Shown here: positions 25,186 through 34,479 of the stretch, one piece after another | Layout of the letters: the number at the start of each line of letters is the position of its first letter | How positions within the stretch are numbered: the first letter of the stretch is position 1 | From: UBA6170 sp034429975 | GTDB taxonomy: Bacteria; Chloroflexota; Anaerolineae; Anaerolineales; Anaerolineaceae | Length of the DNA stretch: 64,000 bases | NCBI GenBank assembly: GCA_034429975.1 | Contig: DAOUFM010000135.1 | Coordinates: 143,583-207,582 of the forward strand | Direction of reading: 5' to 3' | Translations under genes and position numbers: made by a program | Notes under the pieces: generated by a model | Told to the model about the DNA's origin: nothing | What the model saw: only the letters and a program-made list of their open reading frames with translations | The model's database searches: none

Positions 25186-26154
25186 ATGTTCTGGGAAAAC
25201 CTTTCACAAATAAATTTTATATTCCAATCATTGGGTGAATGGCTTTATTACCCAATGAGGTTTTTGTCCTATCTGGGAGACGAGGAATTTTATTTATTCA
25301 TTATGCCAGCCATTTTTTGGTGTGTTGATTCCGCTTTAGGTTTGAGATTAGGCATGATTCTGATGTTATCCAATGGCATAAATGGCATTTTTAAATTTCT
25401 TTTCCATGGTCCACGCCCTTTTTGGGTAAATGAAAAAATAACTGCTTATGTAAAAGAAACCTCTTTTGGAGTCCCATCTGGGCATTCTCAGAATGCTGTT
25501 GTTATTTGGGGTTATTTTGCCACGTTGTTTCAAAAAAAATGGGTCAAGGTACTATTTGTTTTGATATTCATTTTAATTGGAATTAGTCGTTTGTATTTAG
25601 GAGCGCACTTTATTGTCGACGTTTTAGTTGGTTGGTTGTTGGGTGCCCTAGTTTTATTTCTTTTTATTTATATTGAGAAAAAATATGAGGATACAATTTT
25701 GGCCTGGAGTAAAAGCAAAAAAATCTGGATGTCTATTCTGGTAAGTATCTTCATGATTGTTCTTGCCTTTATCTTTAAATTCGCAAATAATAACTGGCAA
25801 TTTCCCGCTGTTTACCTGGAAAATATTACCCGCGCTTTTAATGGCGATGCTGGAAATCCATATTCTATTGATGGGGTGATTACCGCCAGTGCCGCCTGGT
25901 TGGGTATTATTATTGGGGCTATTCAAATTAGTAATACAGTCCCTCTGGGAAAAATTACTTCACCGCTTGGGAAGAAAACATTACGGTTTGTCATTGGTTT
26001 GCTGGGAGTGATTCTTTTCTGGGCAGGATTAAAATTAGTCTTTCCAGCTGATATCCCGGTACTGAGCGAAATTTTACGTTTTATCCGCTATTTTTTGATC
26101 GGCTTCTGGATTTCTGCTGGTGCACCATATTTGTTCAAACGATTTAATATATAA
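25186..26154 (+). CDS. PAP2-family membrane phosphatase
   Basis: 322 aa, eight or so transmembrane helices. The three acid-phosphatase motifs of the PAP2 superfamily are visible: KFLFHGPRP, PSGH (FGVPSGHSQN) and SRLYLGAHFIVD with the catalytic His. Such enzymes dephosphorylate lipid phosphates such as undecaprenyl diphosphate or phosphatidic acid at the outer face of the membrane. Two glycine-rich extra helices at the C-terminus make it longer than a minimal PAP2 enzyme. A GGAG lies eight bases upstream of the ATG. The divergent neighbour is the transglutaminase gene. Confidence 0.88.
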   Translation: MFWENLSQINFIFQSLGEWLYYPMRFLSYLGDEEFYLFIMPAIFWCVDSALGLRLGMILMLSNGINGIFKFLFHGPRPFWVNEKITAYVKETSFGVPSGHSQNAVVIWGYFATLFQKKWVKVLFVLIFILIGISRLYLGAHFIVDVLVGWLLGALVLFLFIYIEKKYEDTILAWSKSKKIWMSILVSIFMIVLAFIFKFANNNWQFPAVYLENITRAFNGDAGNPYSIDGVITASAAWLGIIIGAIQISNTVPLGKITSPLGKKTLRFVIGLLGVILFWAGLKLVFPADIPVLSEILRFIRYFLIGFWISAGAPYLFKRFNI

Positions 26155-26192
26155 TTTAACGTAAGTGTTTTTGAGTTTTTATGGAGGTTAAT

Positions 26193-26402
26193 TTGAAAAA
26201 ATTTCTTTCTTTCTCCATTGGGTTTGTTACTGGTACGGTTGTCGTTGGGATTCTGGTTTTGCTTTTTACACCAGATTCAGGCGCTGGTGTTCGTGATTCC
26301 TTGAAAGATACAGTAATGCAAACGAAAAATGAGATCTCGGCTGCTGCCCAGAAGAAAAGAGAAGAATTAGAAGCAGAGTTATCAAAACTACGAAAAAGCT
26401 AG
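26193..26402 (+). CDS. YtxH-like small membrane protein
   Basis: 69 aa from TTG at 26193: a GGAGG lies at 26183-26187 exactly five bases upstream, so TTG is preferred to the ATG at 26181, which overlaps that site. One transmembrane helix (GFVTGTVVVGILVLLFTP) is followed by PDSGAGVRDSLKDTV and a charged coiled tail, the usual YtxH pattern. YtxH-like proteins are linked to general stress; no exact function is assigned. It lies 38 bases after the PAP2 gene. Confidence 0.8.
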   Translation: MKKFLSFSIGFVTGTVVVGILVLLFTPDSGAGVRDSLKDTVMQTKNEISAAAQKKREELEAELSKLRKS

Positions 26403-26419
26403 TTTTGATTTGACAGATT

Positions 26420-28474
26420 CTATTTTGATAATTGAGCCGCCATTTGATAATAAGCGGGTTGGCGAGTATATCGCGTTGTTCCGCTGACGATTAAAAGTGT
26501 TTTATTATTGATTTTCCCATTGATCGGAATGGTAACCTTTTGATCTTCTGACAATTCGAAGGTATTAATCTGGACTTTGCCTGAATTAAATTCAAGAAGA
26601 ATAACTTTGTACGTTTGTGGGAGTAAATTATTGATTCTTGCCCACCCTTCTGATTTCCAACCACCATCGCCGGTTTCAAAATTAGAAGAATAGTTAATTG
26701 CCGGAATGCTAACATCATCAAGTAAAAACCCTTCTCCATTTACAGCCGCATCTGTGACATACTCAAATTGGATGGTTACTTTTTCTCCAGCGAATTGTGA
26801 TAGGTCAACGGTCTCCGAAATCCACCCATTGCTAAAACCATTGTATCCACACCCGTAATTATTACCAGACAGGTTATCCGTTGTACAATGAGGGGTATCA
26901 AGAATTTGCCAATTTTCTCCATCTACTGAAGCAGTTAAATAGAGAAAGTCATAATCAGCTTCAAGATCATACCAGGTCATATAAGTCATCTCTATTGGTC
27001 CGGTTGAATTTGTTAAATTAAATGTATTGGATAAGACCATGTGAGATTCGTCGCCTTTATTGGACCAATATGCAAATTCACCAGAATATGGGAATTCAGG
27101 GATGATCTCTGTAGTAAATTCTCCAGAAAACTGGAGTGAGAAGTTCTTCTTGCATTGAAGTTCAATGATATCCGCGCCATATTGAGCTACAGTCCTATCT
27201 TTCAGACCAAATTCACATTCCTTAATTTTTTCGGTTATAGATACAGAGGGCATGGATGGGTAGTTTTTATAATAATATCTGCCATCGCCCGCTTTTTTAT
27301 CCTGCAAAGTATTGGCAATAATCCAATCAGTAAAAAGATCGTCGGCGGTGATTTGATTCCCCGTGATTGGATCTTTCAAATTTTCCTGTTCCAGAACTTT
27401 GTCAACACTATCTAGCCCGTTACTGGAATTTTGCACCAGAGCTTTTGTGGCATCTTCTCCAAACCGGTTAAGAAAGTAATTGACAAACAAAAAGGATGCG
27501 CCGTAATGAGGGGTGGTATTGTATGGATTGTTTGGCCAATCATTTAGTTGGAGATCTGTGTTGGCAAGAAATAATGCATCAAAACCCGACTCGTAGTAAC
27601 CATTTAAAAAGGCTGCCAGTTCCGAAAAACCCTCATTTAACCAGGATGTTTCATTGCGATCGCGATACCAATGGATCATATGTTGATATTCATGTGCTAA
27701 GACTCCATAAGTGAATTTTTCATTTAGTTTTATGGTGTCGGCATTCAACATGAACATCTCATGTGCATTGGAAAATCTGTGAATTTGAGGAGGAACTGCA
27801 TCGTTAGACGAAAAATAACCAGCCAGATTAGATCCAAGGTCCGTTGCATACAGAATATACAAATGCGGATCTTCATCAATTCCGGGTATCCATTCTGTTC
27901 CGAAAAACTCGCGATTGGTAGGGATTATTTTATTCTCAAACGTTGTGACCAATTTTTCTAATTCGGAATTCTTGTAGTCGACACCATTTTCAATCCAAAA
28001 ATAAACATTTTCAGTTTTAAAACTTAATTTTGCCTGAATTTCTCTATTTTTATTCGTGTCAACATTTGTTACCCAGAAGGTGTTGGAATCGCCTACTTTA
28101 TAGTCCTGTTGTACTGGTACAAGGTCCGGAATATTTTCAATTCCCTGCAAACGACGGGCTAAATCTCTGGGGTCATTTTCCGGTATATAAATCTCAGAAA
28201 GAATTTTCAAGGTTTCTGAAGCACTTTCAGAAGTTTCCTCTTTTGTTTTCGGGTCAAAATTGTTATTGCCATAAGGCGTAATCGTTTTTTGAGGACTCAG
28301 ATTGTTTGATGGGGTTCTTTCGGTTGTGTAATTTGAAGAAGATGGTGGGGTGTCTGTTGATCTCATTAAATATAAATAACTTAACCCACCTGAAGTAAAT
28401 ACGATCAGGCACAAGCAACAAACGAGAAACAGGATTATTACTAATAATATTATTAATAAATTTTTATTTTTCAA
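26420..28474 (-). CDS. Secreted metallopeptidase, immune inhibitor A / M30-like
   Basis: 684 aa. An N-terminal helix (residues about 5-37) is a signal or anchor. A low-complexity Pro/Thr/Ser/Asn linker follows. The zinc site HEYQH (His261, Glu262, His265) is followed by NEGFSE with Glu281, the HExxH-NExxS arrangement of gluzincin-like M30 and related peptidases. Residues about 430-600 look like a beta-sandwich, with LDDVSIPAINYSSNFETGDG as in immune inhibitor A-like exoproteins. It is probably an extracellular or surface protease. The start is TTG at 28474, preceded by AGGT; a TATAAT (plus 28501-28506) lies upstream. Confidence 0.82.
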   Translation of the reverse strand: MKNKNLLIILLVIILFLVCCLCLIVFTSGGLSYLYLMRSTDTPPSSSNYTTERTPSNNLSPQKTITPYGNNNFDPKTKEETSESASETLKILSEIYIPENDPRDLARRLQGIENIPDLVPVQQDYKVGDSNTFWVTNVDTNKNREIQAKLSFKTENVYFWIENGVDYKNSELEKLVTTFENKIIPTNREFFGTEWIPGIDEDPHLYILYATDLGSNLAGYFSSNDAVPPQIHRFSNAHEMFMLNADTIKLNEKFTYGVLAHEYQHMIHWYRDRNETSWLNEGFSELAAFLNGYYESGFDALFLANTDLQLNDWPNNPYNTTPHYGASFLFVNYFLNRFGEDATKALVQNSSNGLDSVDKVLEQENLKDPITGNQITADDLFTDWIIANTLQDKKAGDGRYYYKNYPSMPSVSITEKIKECEFGLKDRTVAQYGADIIELQCKKNFSLQFSGEFTTEIIPEFPYSGEFAYWSNKGDESHMVLSNTFNLTNSTGPIEMTYMTWYDLEADYDFLYLTASVDGENWQILDTPHCTTDNLSGNNYGCGYNGFSNGWISETVDLSQFAGEKVTIQFEYVTDAAVNGEGFLLDDVSIPAINYSSNFETGDGGWKSEGWARINNLLPQTYKVILLEFNSGKVQINTFELSEDQKVTIPINGKINNKTLLIVSGTTRYTRQPAYYQMAAQLSK

Positions 28475-28564
28475 TTTCTACCTATCTGTATAATTCTTCT
28501 ATTATAAGATGGAATGATTTTTAATTTTTCTTTCAAAATATTTATCAATAATTAATAATTTATT

Positions 28565-29764
28565 CTATGGATTTGTAAGATTATTTTCACAATTTATTTG
28601 TTCCTTACTTTTCGTAAACCAATAAACCAATAAATAAACAAACAACAAAGTTCTCAAAGGCACAATGATCCATAACCCGGCAGATAATTGTCTGCTTAAT
28701 AAAACTGGCCATTCTAAAAATGAAATAAAGCTAATTCCAAATGTAATAAAAAGACCTTTATTCGCCGGAAAAGTTAAAAGAATTATTGGGATTAAATATA
28801 AAATCCATTGTGGGCTCCAACCAGGAGACCAAAGTAAAAATAACATCCAGGTTAATCCAATGAAGGCTAAAAGATTGTGCCTATCTACCCTTTTTATTTT
28901 TGTCATCAAAAATAATCCCAGCCCTAGAAAAATAATTAACGTCAACCATGAAGGTATTTTTGCTGGGTTTCCAAATTCCTGTTGTAATGAATTTGAGTCG
29001 AGGCGATTCAATAATGGAATGAAGGCACCGGTCGTATAATTCCCATCAATTAATGCCCATATGGTTTCCCAAGAATTTCTGGAAGGCTGGGATCGTAATG
29101 ATGTCAGTGTATTTTCAGGAGAAAGTAGAAAAAGGAGTCCCCAAAAAAAGAGAACGATCGAACAAGCTATTATTGTGATTTTTATGAATTCTTTCTTTTT
29201 CTTAAACAGGAAAATTGCAGGAAAAAGCAAGAAAGAAAACCATTTAGTAAGCATCCCTATTCCTATCCAAATGCCAGCTTGAGTATTCTGGTCTTTTAGT
29301 AAATAGTAAGTACCTAAAAGCATGAAACCAACCAGAATGAGGTCAAAATACCACCAGGTATAAGCCAGAAAGCTTAGGAATCCCAAAAAGAGAGTTCCGA
29401 TAACAGGAATTTGTTCTTTCTTTGGAATAATAACTTCTGCAATTTTGAAAAACAAAAAAATACAAATAGAACCTGCAATGGATAAAAGAAAATACAAAAT
29501 GAAGTCAAAAACAAATTGGTTCCCCTGCGAAATTACTTGAATCGTTTTAAGAGTGATGGCAAAAACCGGCGGATATTCGATCCAATAATTTATAAAGGGC
29601 AAACCTGGAAGAGAAGCAATTGAAAAATAGTTTGGGAAATCTCCTAGCCCATGCAAGTCTGAAGGAAATAGAGCCAGATAAAGAAGTAATCTACCAGCTA
29701 GGTACAATATGGGTGCTATTTCTAAAAAAGGAATCTCTTTTTGGGGTTTGCTAAATAATTTCAT
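28565..29764 (-). CDS. Membrane glycosyltransferase, GT-C/GT87-like
   Basis: 399 aa with about ten transmembrane helices. The first extracytoplasmic loop has an acidic GLGDFPNYFSI motif, and a later loop carries NYWIEYPPVFAI, features common in polyprenol-phosphate-sugar-dependent mannosyltransferases of the GT-C superfamily (DUF2029/GT87). It probably transfers a sugar on the outer face of the membrane. The start overlaps the end of the MBL hydrolase gene by four bases (29761-29764), so the two are translationally coupled. Confidence 0.7.
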   Translation of the reverse strand: MKLFSKPQKEIPFLEIAPILYLAGRLLLYLALFPSDLHGLGDFPNYFSIASLPGLPFINYWIEYPPVFAITLKTIQVISQGNQFVFDFILYFLLSIAGSICIFLFFKIAEVIIPKKEQIPVIGTLFLGFLSFLAYTWWYFDLILVGFMLLGTYYLLKDQNTQAGIWIGIGMLTKWFSFLLFPAIFLFKKKKEFIKITIIACSIVLFFWGLLFLLSPENTLTSLRSQPSRNSWETIWALIDGNYTTGAFIPLLNRLDSNSLQQEFGNPAKIPSWLTLIIFLGLGLFLMTKIKRVDRHNLLAFIGLTWMLFLLWSPGWSPQWILYLIPIILLTFPANKGLFITFGISFISFLEWPVLLSRQLSAGLWIIVPLRTLLFVYLLVYWFTKSKEQINCENNLTNP

Positions 29765-30393
29765 AGGAAAGGATTGTTTTCCTTTTCAAAACCAACTGTC
29801 GTTTCTGGGCCATGCCCAGATAGGAGTCTGGTATCATCCGGTAAATTTAAAATTGCCTGGTGGATGCTTTGAATTAATTGCTGATGGTTTCCACCTGGTA
29901 AATCAGTGCGGCCTACACTCATTCGAAAGATTAAATCTCCACAAAAAACGACATGATCTTCGGGAATGTAATAAATAACATGACCGGACGAATGCCCAGG
30001 GGTTAGATTTGTTGAGATTTTGGTTTGTCCCAGGTTGATCGTATCATCATTCATTAAGAAATGAGTAGGTTGGTAGTCAATTTCGAATGGAAAGCCGAAT
30101 AATTTTGCACCTCCCTGAGAATTCCATAAAGGGAGATCATCCGGATGCAGATAAATCACGGGTTTGGGAGAAATTAATGGCATAATCTCGTTAATCCCAA
30201 TGATGTGATCAAAATGAGCATGGGTGCACCATATTTGGGTAATTATATTACCCCGTTTCATTGCTTGCTCGACCACGTTTTTGCTGTCAAATGATGGATC
30301 TACAATGGCTGCATTTTTAGTCTCATTATCAACTACTAAATACGTATTATTTTCTATCGGACCTAATACAAAGTCAAATATTTCTACGGCCAA
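29761..30393 (-). CDS. MBL-fold hydrolase, glyoxalase II-like
   Basis: 210 aa metallo-beta-lactamase fold. The metal-binding HxHxDH is present as CTHAHFDHIIG, with further ligands in TPGHSSGHV, VFCGDL and SGHGPET. The N-terminus FVLGPIENNTYLVVDNET is typical of glyoxalase II-like hydrolases. Thioester hydrolysis is likely but the substrate is unknown. It lies between the MFS transporter (overlap ten bases) and the membrane glycosyltransferase (overlap four bases), one transcription unit. Confidence 0.88.
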   Translation of the reverse strand: MAVEIFDFVLGPIENNTYLVVDNETKNAAIVDPSFDSKNVVEQAMKRGNIITQIWCTHAHFDHIIGINEIMPLISPKPVIYLHPDDLPLWNSQGGAKLFGFPFEIDYQPTHFLMNDDTINLGQTKISTNLTPGHSSGHVIYYIPEDHVVFCGDLIFRMSVGRTDLPGGNHQQLIQSIHQAILNLPDDTRLLSGHGPETTVGFEKENNPFL

Positions 30394-31520
30394 TTTGGAT
30401 TCCTTTCATTAGAGCGGGGTAATGTAAAAATGTTAACGATTCCAATTATTATTATTCCTAAAGCAGAGACCCAAAAAATCTTCATTGGATTTTGATTATA
30501 TACAATACCACACAAGATAGGAGCCAGAATGATTGCCAGGCCAATAGCTGTTTCAATAATTCCAAAAGCAATGCCGGTGTCTTGAAAATGAATAAATTCA
30601 CGGCTGAAGGCTAAAAGCATACTGCGAGCTAATCGAAAACCCCCAAAAACGAAAAAACCAAGCCCGTAATAAAGAAAATTATTCCCGGCTCCTAATAAAA
30701 TCGGAAAGCCGAGCGAGAAAATAAAACCGATCATATAACCGATTTTTGGATTAATGTGACCAAACATTAATGCCAGAACCACATTTCCTAGGCTGCCAAT
30801 TGTTCCCAAATAACCAATCTGCTGTAGATTTATATTTTTCAATGTTGTTAAATAAACTGAGGAAAAGTTTTGAGTAAAAACAATAAAAAACATGCCCAAA
30901 AAACCTAATAAGGCAATTCGCATAAAGATGGAATTCTTAAATATATTTACCCGCTGGCCTATTTCCTGATGAAATTCCATTTTTGGTTTTTCGATAAATA
31001 AAATTAAAATTGAAGAGACAACAAAAAATATAGCAGCAACAAAATAAATATATCTTAAATCAAATTGTTGGGCGATATAACCGCCAATCGCAGGACCGAT
31101 TACTGCCCCAAGATAATAAAAAGCCGAAGTGGTCGTTAATGCTTTCTGAGGACTTAATTTACCTCTGGTTGAAGTAATAAACGAAAACATTGGAGCAGTA
31201 CCAGAACCAGTAAAACCATAAAGCATTAAAGCAATGATAAATATATTTAATGATCCTGCCAATGCCATCAAACAAGCAGAAATTGAACCCCATAACCATG
31301 AAAACCACATTAGCGGTCTAGGACCAAATCTGTCAGCAAAATATCCGGATGGGATTTGAGAAAGTGTAATAAAAAACGCCATCCCTCCCAGGATAGCTCC
31401 TATTTTTATAGGGTCAGCCCCAAATTTAAGAAGATATATTGGTTGGAAAAGTAAAAGCATTTCTTCTCCAATTCCCCAAAAAAATAATGAGAACGACACC
31501 AATTTAAGATTTCGGTTCAT
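30384..31520 (-). CDS. Major facilitator superfamily transporter
   Basis: 378 aa with about 12 transmembrane helices. The loop between helices 2 and 3 holds the MFS motif A region GYFADRFGPRPLM. The last 20 residues are charged. The substrate is not predictable. The first gene of a unit with the MBL hydrolase and the membrane glycosyltransferase. The ATG at 31520 has no Shine-Dalgarno; a promoter is placed for a leaderless start. Confidence 0.87.
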   Translation of the reverse strand: MNRNLKLVSFSLFFWGIGEEMLLLFQPIYLLKFGADPIKIGAILGGMAFFITLSQIPSGYFADRFGPRPLMWFSWLWGSISACLMALAGSLNIFIIALMLYGFTGSGTAPMFSFITSTRGKLSPQKALTTTSAFYYLGAVIGPAIGGYIAQQFDLRYIYFVAAIFFVVSSILILFIEKPKMEFHQEIGQRVNIFKNSIFMRIALLGFLGMFFIVFTQNFSSVYLTTLKNINLQQIGYLGTIGSLGNVVLALMFGHINPKIGYMIGFIFSLGFPILLGAGNNFLYYGLGFFVFGGFRLARSMLLAFSREFIHFQDTGIAFGIIETAIGLAIILAPILCGIVYNQNPMKIFWVSALGIIIIGIVNIFTLPRSNERNPNWP

Positions 31521-31526
31521 GATATA

Positions 31527-31555
31527 ACCATAAGTTTAAAAAAATCAGGAAGCAA
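31527..31555 (-). promoter_or_regulatory. Promoter of the MFS operon, leaderless spacing
   Basis: On the minus strand: TTGCTT (plus 31550-31555), 17-base spacer, TATGGT (plus 31527-31532), six bases, then ATG at 31520. Confidence 0.55.
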
Positions 31556-31586
31556 TTAAATTAAGGATTCGAAAACTCGGTTTATG

Positions 31587-32690
31587 TTACCTGATAATCT
31601 TTAATTCTCGAGGAAGATTAGTCAAAGATTCTGAGCCGTTTTCAGTAATTACTACATTATCTTCAATTCGTACCCCACCTTTTCCTTCCAGATATATTCC
31701 TGGTTCAACTGTATAAACCATTCCGGGTTCAAGAATTAATTTATTTTCAGAATAAATATAAGGTGTTTCGTGAGCTTCAAGTCCTAAACCATGACCAGTT
31801 CGATGGAAAAAATATTTGCCAAAACCTTCTTTTTCAATAATTTCTCTTGCTGCGACATCAACGGAGCCGGCTGCTATCCCGGGTTTACCAGCCTTAACCC
31901 CAGTTTGATTGGCTTGATGGACAACTTCTGCAATTTTCTTCAGAATAGGATCAACTTCACTTACAGCGAATGTTCTGGTTATATCGGAAGCATAGCCATC
32001 ATAACTGGCACCCCAATCAAATAGCAAAAGATCGCCTGGTTTTACGATGCTATTACTGGGTGTCGCGTGGGGATCGGCGCTGTTAGGCCCAGCTGCAACT
32101 ATTGGAGGAAATGGAAATTCTTCCGATCCATTTTTAAGTAAGTTGATGGTCAGCTGCGACGCCAATTCTTTTTCTGTTTTCCCAATGACCGATTCTTTGA
32201 GGGTTTCAAGTAGAGCATTTTGAGCAATTACTACCGCCTTTTTCATTTTTTCGATTTCAGTCTTATCTTTGTTTATCCTGAAAATTTCAAAAACAGAACT
32301 GGCAGATTGGATTTGAGAAAAAGGTAAGGCGTTTTTTAAGAATGCTAATTCCAGATAACGAAATCGCACCGATTCAATTCCGATGATTGCGTTTTCTAAA
32401 GATAGCTTTTTTCCTGCAGCTTTAAAAACCTCAACCCAGGTGTCAGGATTGTCCCCATATGTGAATAGGCTTTCTTTGAGGAAAATTTTTTCTGCTCGGG
32501 AGGCCTCTAATTTTGGAAGGATAAATACATAGGAACCATCGGTGCGGATAATTAGAACTGTTGGGCGTTCCATTAAATGAAAATCTAAATCTGTAAGATA
32601 GCGCATGCTATAACCAGGGTTTAATGCAATTGCATCAAATTTGGCTGCTTTCATTAATTTGGTTAATTTTTCCAGACGTTGTAAATTCAT
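31587..32690 (-). CDS. M24 family metallopeptidase, Xaa-Pro aminopeptidase/dipeptidase
   Basis: 367 aa from the ATG at 32690, which follows a strong GGAGG. The creatinase-like N-terminal domain is followed by the pita-bread M24 fold. Metal ligands are visible in LLFDWGASYDGYASDITRTF (two Asp), the His of FFHRTGHGLGLEAHE and the Glu of TVEPGIYLEGKGGVRIEDN. It would cleave Xaa-Pro bonds of small peptides. An upstream in-frame ATG at 32726 has a weaker context. Confidence 0.93.
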   Translation of the reverse strand: MNLQRLEKLTKLMKAAKFDAIALNPGYSMRYLTDLDFHLMERPTVLIIRTDGSYVFILPKLEASRAEKIFLKESLFTYGDNPDTWVEVFKAAGKKLSLENAIIGIESVRFRYLELAFLKNALPFSQIQSASSVFEIFRINKDKTEIEKMKKAVVIAQNALLETLKESVIGKTEKELASQLTINLLKNGSEEFPFPPIVAAGPNSADPHATPSNSIVKPGDLLLFDWGASYDGYASDITRTFAVSEVDPILKKIAEVVHQANQTGVKAGKPGIAAGSVDVAAREIIEKEGFGKYFFHRTGHGLGLEAHETPYIYSENKLILEPGMVYTVEPGIYLEGKGGVRIEDNVVITENGSESLTNLPRELKIIR

Positions 32691-32774
32691 TAATCCTCCA
32701 AATATTTTTTCTTTCTTGGTTGCCAAACAAAAATGAGATCTAAAAAGATTAATAATTAGTAGACAACTAATTTA

Positions 32775-33629
32775 TCAATAATTTGTTGAAATATCAATCA
32801 ATCCTTTTTCTCTGGCTGAATAATCACATCTTTTAAAAATAAAAAGCGAAATTAAACCGGCAATAATGGAAGAGCCAATTAAAATTCCAAGTAAATCCAT
32901 ATTTGATAAGGATGTAAATGTTGGAAATGCTTGAGCAATGTTTCCAACCAGGGATCTTCTGATCAGTTCAAGCCAATATGTGATGGGTAAAGCATAACCA
33001 ACAGGTCTCAACCAGGCGGATAAAACCTCAAGTGGGAAGATGGCGCCAGTGAAAAGAAAAAGTCCACTGGCAACTACATCACCAATAAAGTATGAGTGTC
33101 GGGCAGTCATAAGAGTAATCCCCGCAAGAAGCAACCCGAGCATAGAGAGCATTATGATTCCCAGAAATAACGATAATAGAAATAATAACCAATTGACCTG
33201 GTTAATTTGAAAAGGCACATTTAGAAATAAAAAACCAGCTAGAAGGGTGATCAATACAGCGAATGTTCCGGTAAGAAATTTTGCCACACCTCTGCCAAAC
33301 AAGTAAAGAGGAATATTTACCGGGGCTACATAAATATACTTCAGGGTACGGTAATGTTCGCGATCATCAATAATTGTCCAGGAAATTCCGGACAAGACCG
33401 CAGGCACATATTGATAAAAAGCATTCCCGAGATATAAATATGCAAACATTGGATTGGTAAAGTTTTGATCTGTAACAATCGAATACATTAAAACCAGAAT
33501 TCCAGCACTGGCTAAAGGTTTTACGATGGAATAAATAGCGAAAAGAAACGGATCAGTCCAGTTTGACTCAATTTTCCAACCTAACCAGGAAGCAGATAAA
33601 AATGAACGTAATGAAATTGATCTTCTCAT
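32775..33629 (-). CDS. ABC-2 type transporter permease
   Basis: 284 aa with six predicted transmembrane helices, an early cytoplasmic segment with WTDPFLFAIYSIVKPLA, and a LFLFTGAIFPLEVLSAWLRP segment typical of ABC-2 permeases. It stands four bases after the other permease gene and after the ATPase on the same strand, so the three form one exporter. Its substrate may be a drug, lipid or polysaccharide. Confidence 0.87.
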   Translation of the reverse strand: MRRSISLRSFLSASWLGWKIESNWTDPFLFAIYSIVKPLASAGILVLMYSIVTDQNFTNPMFAYLYLGNAFYQYVPAVLSGISWTIIDDREHYRTLKYIYVAPVNIPLYLFGRGVAKFLTGTFAVLITLLAGFLFLNVPFQINQVNWLLFLLSLFLGIIMLSMLGLLLAGITLMTARHSYFIGDVVASGLFLFTGAIFPLEVLSAWLRPVGYALPITYWLELIRRSLVGNIAQAFPTFTSLSNMDLLGILIGSSIIAGLISLFIFKRCDYSAREKGLIDISTNY

Positions 33630-33632
33630 TAG

Positions 33633-34478
33633 TTATCTCCTATTCTCCGTAATACGTCCTTCTTTGACTGCTAATTTTTCAATATGCGCGAGAAGATACT
33701 TTGCTGCTCCAATATAAATTATGGATAAAACGATTAAAAGGATAATTTCCAACTTAACGCTTAAAAACCCTAAACTTGGACCGGATTTGAAGACAAGCTG
33801 TCTCATTGCATCCAGGCCTAAAGACAGGGGAATAAGTGACCCAAAGGCGGATCCCCAAAAGCCTAGATTTTTAATTGGAAAATACATTCCAGAAATTAAG
33901 TAAACAGGTTCAGTAGCCAGATTAGAGAGATGCCAGGCTTCACGACTCAATAAAAGAAAAATGGATGCGCTCATCATTCCGAGCCCGTATAAAGATACCA
34001 TACTGAGGGAAAAGATTGCAATTAATGACCAAAAGCTAACTACATAATAACTTACATGAAAAAGTAGGCTACCAAACACCATAATAGTAATTGCCCGCAA
34101 CAGAGTTGAGAACAATCCTCCCAAAGCCATTCCTAGTAGAATGGCCATCATTGAGGCTGGTGAAATGATATATAACGCTAGATTCCCTTGTTCTTTTTCC
34201 CAATAAAGCTGAGATGACATGCCCCAGAGAATATTCATCCAGAAAGCAGTCATTGCTCCACCAACAACGACGAAGCCAACATAATCTTCCGGTGCGCCAA
34301 TTGCCCGATAAACAAAAACGTAAGCCGAGACACTCAATAATGGTACGAAAATGTCGAAGAACAACCAAGATTTTTCTCTTGTCATTCCTACCACCCTTGG
34401 ATATGAACGCCCAAGCACTGTCATGAGGAAGAGACGAAACCCTGTTCTTTTATTTTTGATTGTTTGCACCATAGACAT
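33633..34478 (-). CDS. ABC-2 type transporter permease
   Basis: 281 aa from the ATG at 34478, where GAGGTG overlaps the end of the ATPase gene. About six transmembrane helices with the ABC-2 signature region STLLRAITIMVFGSLLF and EPVYLISGMYFPIKNLGFWG. A longer in-frame start at 34550 would overlap the ATPase by 70 bases and adds a non-membrane stretch, so it was not used. It pairs with the permease at 32775 as the second half of a heterodimer. Confidence 0.87.
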   Translation of the reverse strand: MSMVQTIKNKRTGFRLFLMTVLGRSYPRVVGMTREKSWLFFDIFVPLLSVSAYVFVYRAIGAPEDYVGFVVVGGAMTAFWMNILWGMSSQLYWEKEQGNLALYIISPASMMAILLGMALGGLFSTLLRAITIMVFGSLLFHVSYYVVSFWSLIAIFSLSMVSLYGLGMMSASIFLLLSREAWHLSNLATEPVYLISGMYFPIKNLGFWGSAFGSLIPLSLGLDAMRQLVFKSGPSLGFLSVKLEIILLIVLSIIYIGAAKYLLAHIEKLAVKEGRITENRR

Positions 34479-34479
34479 G

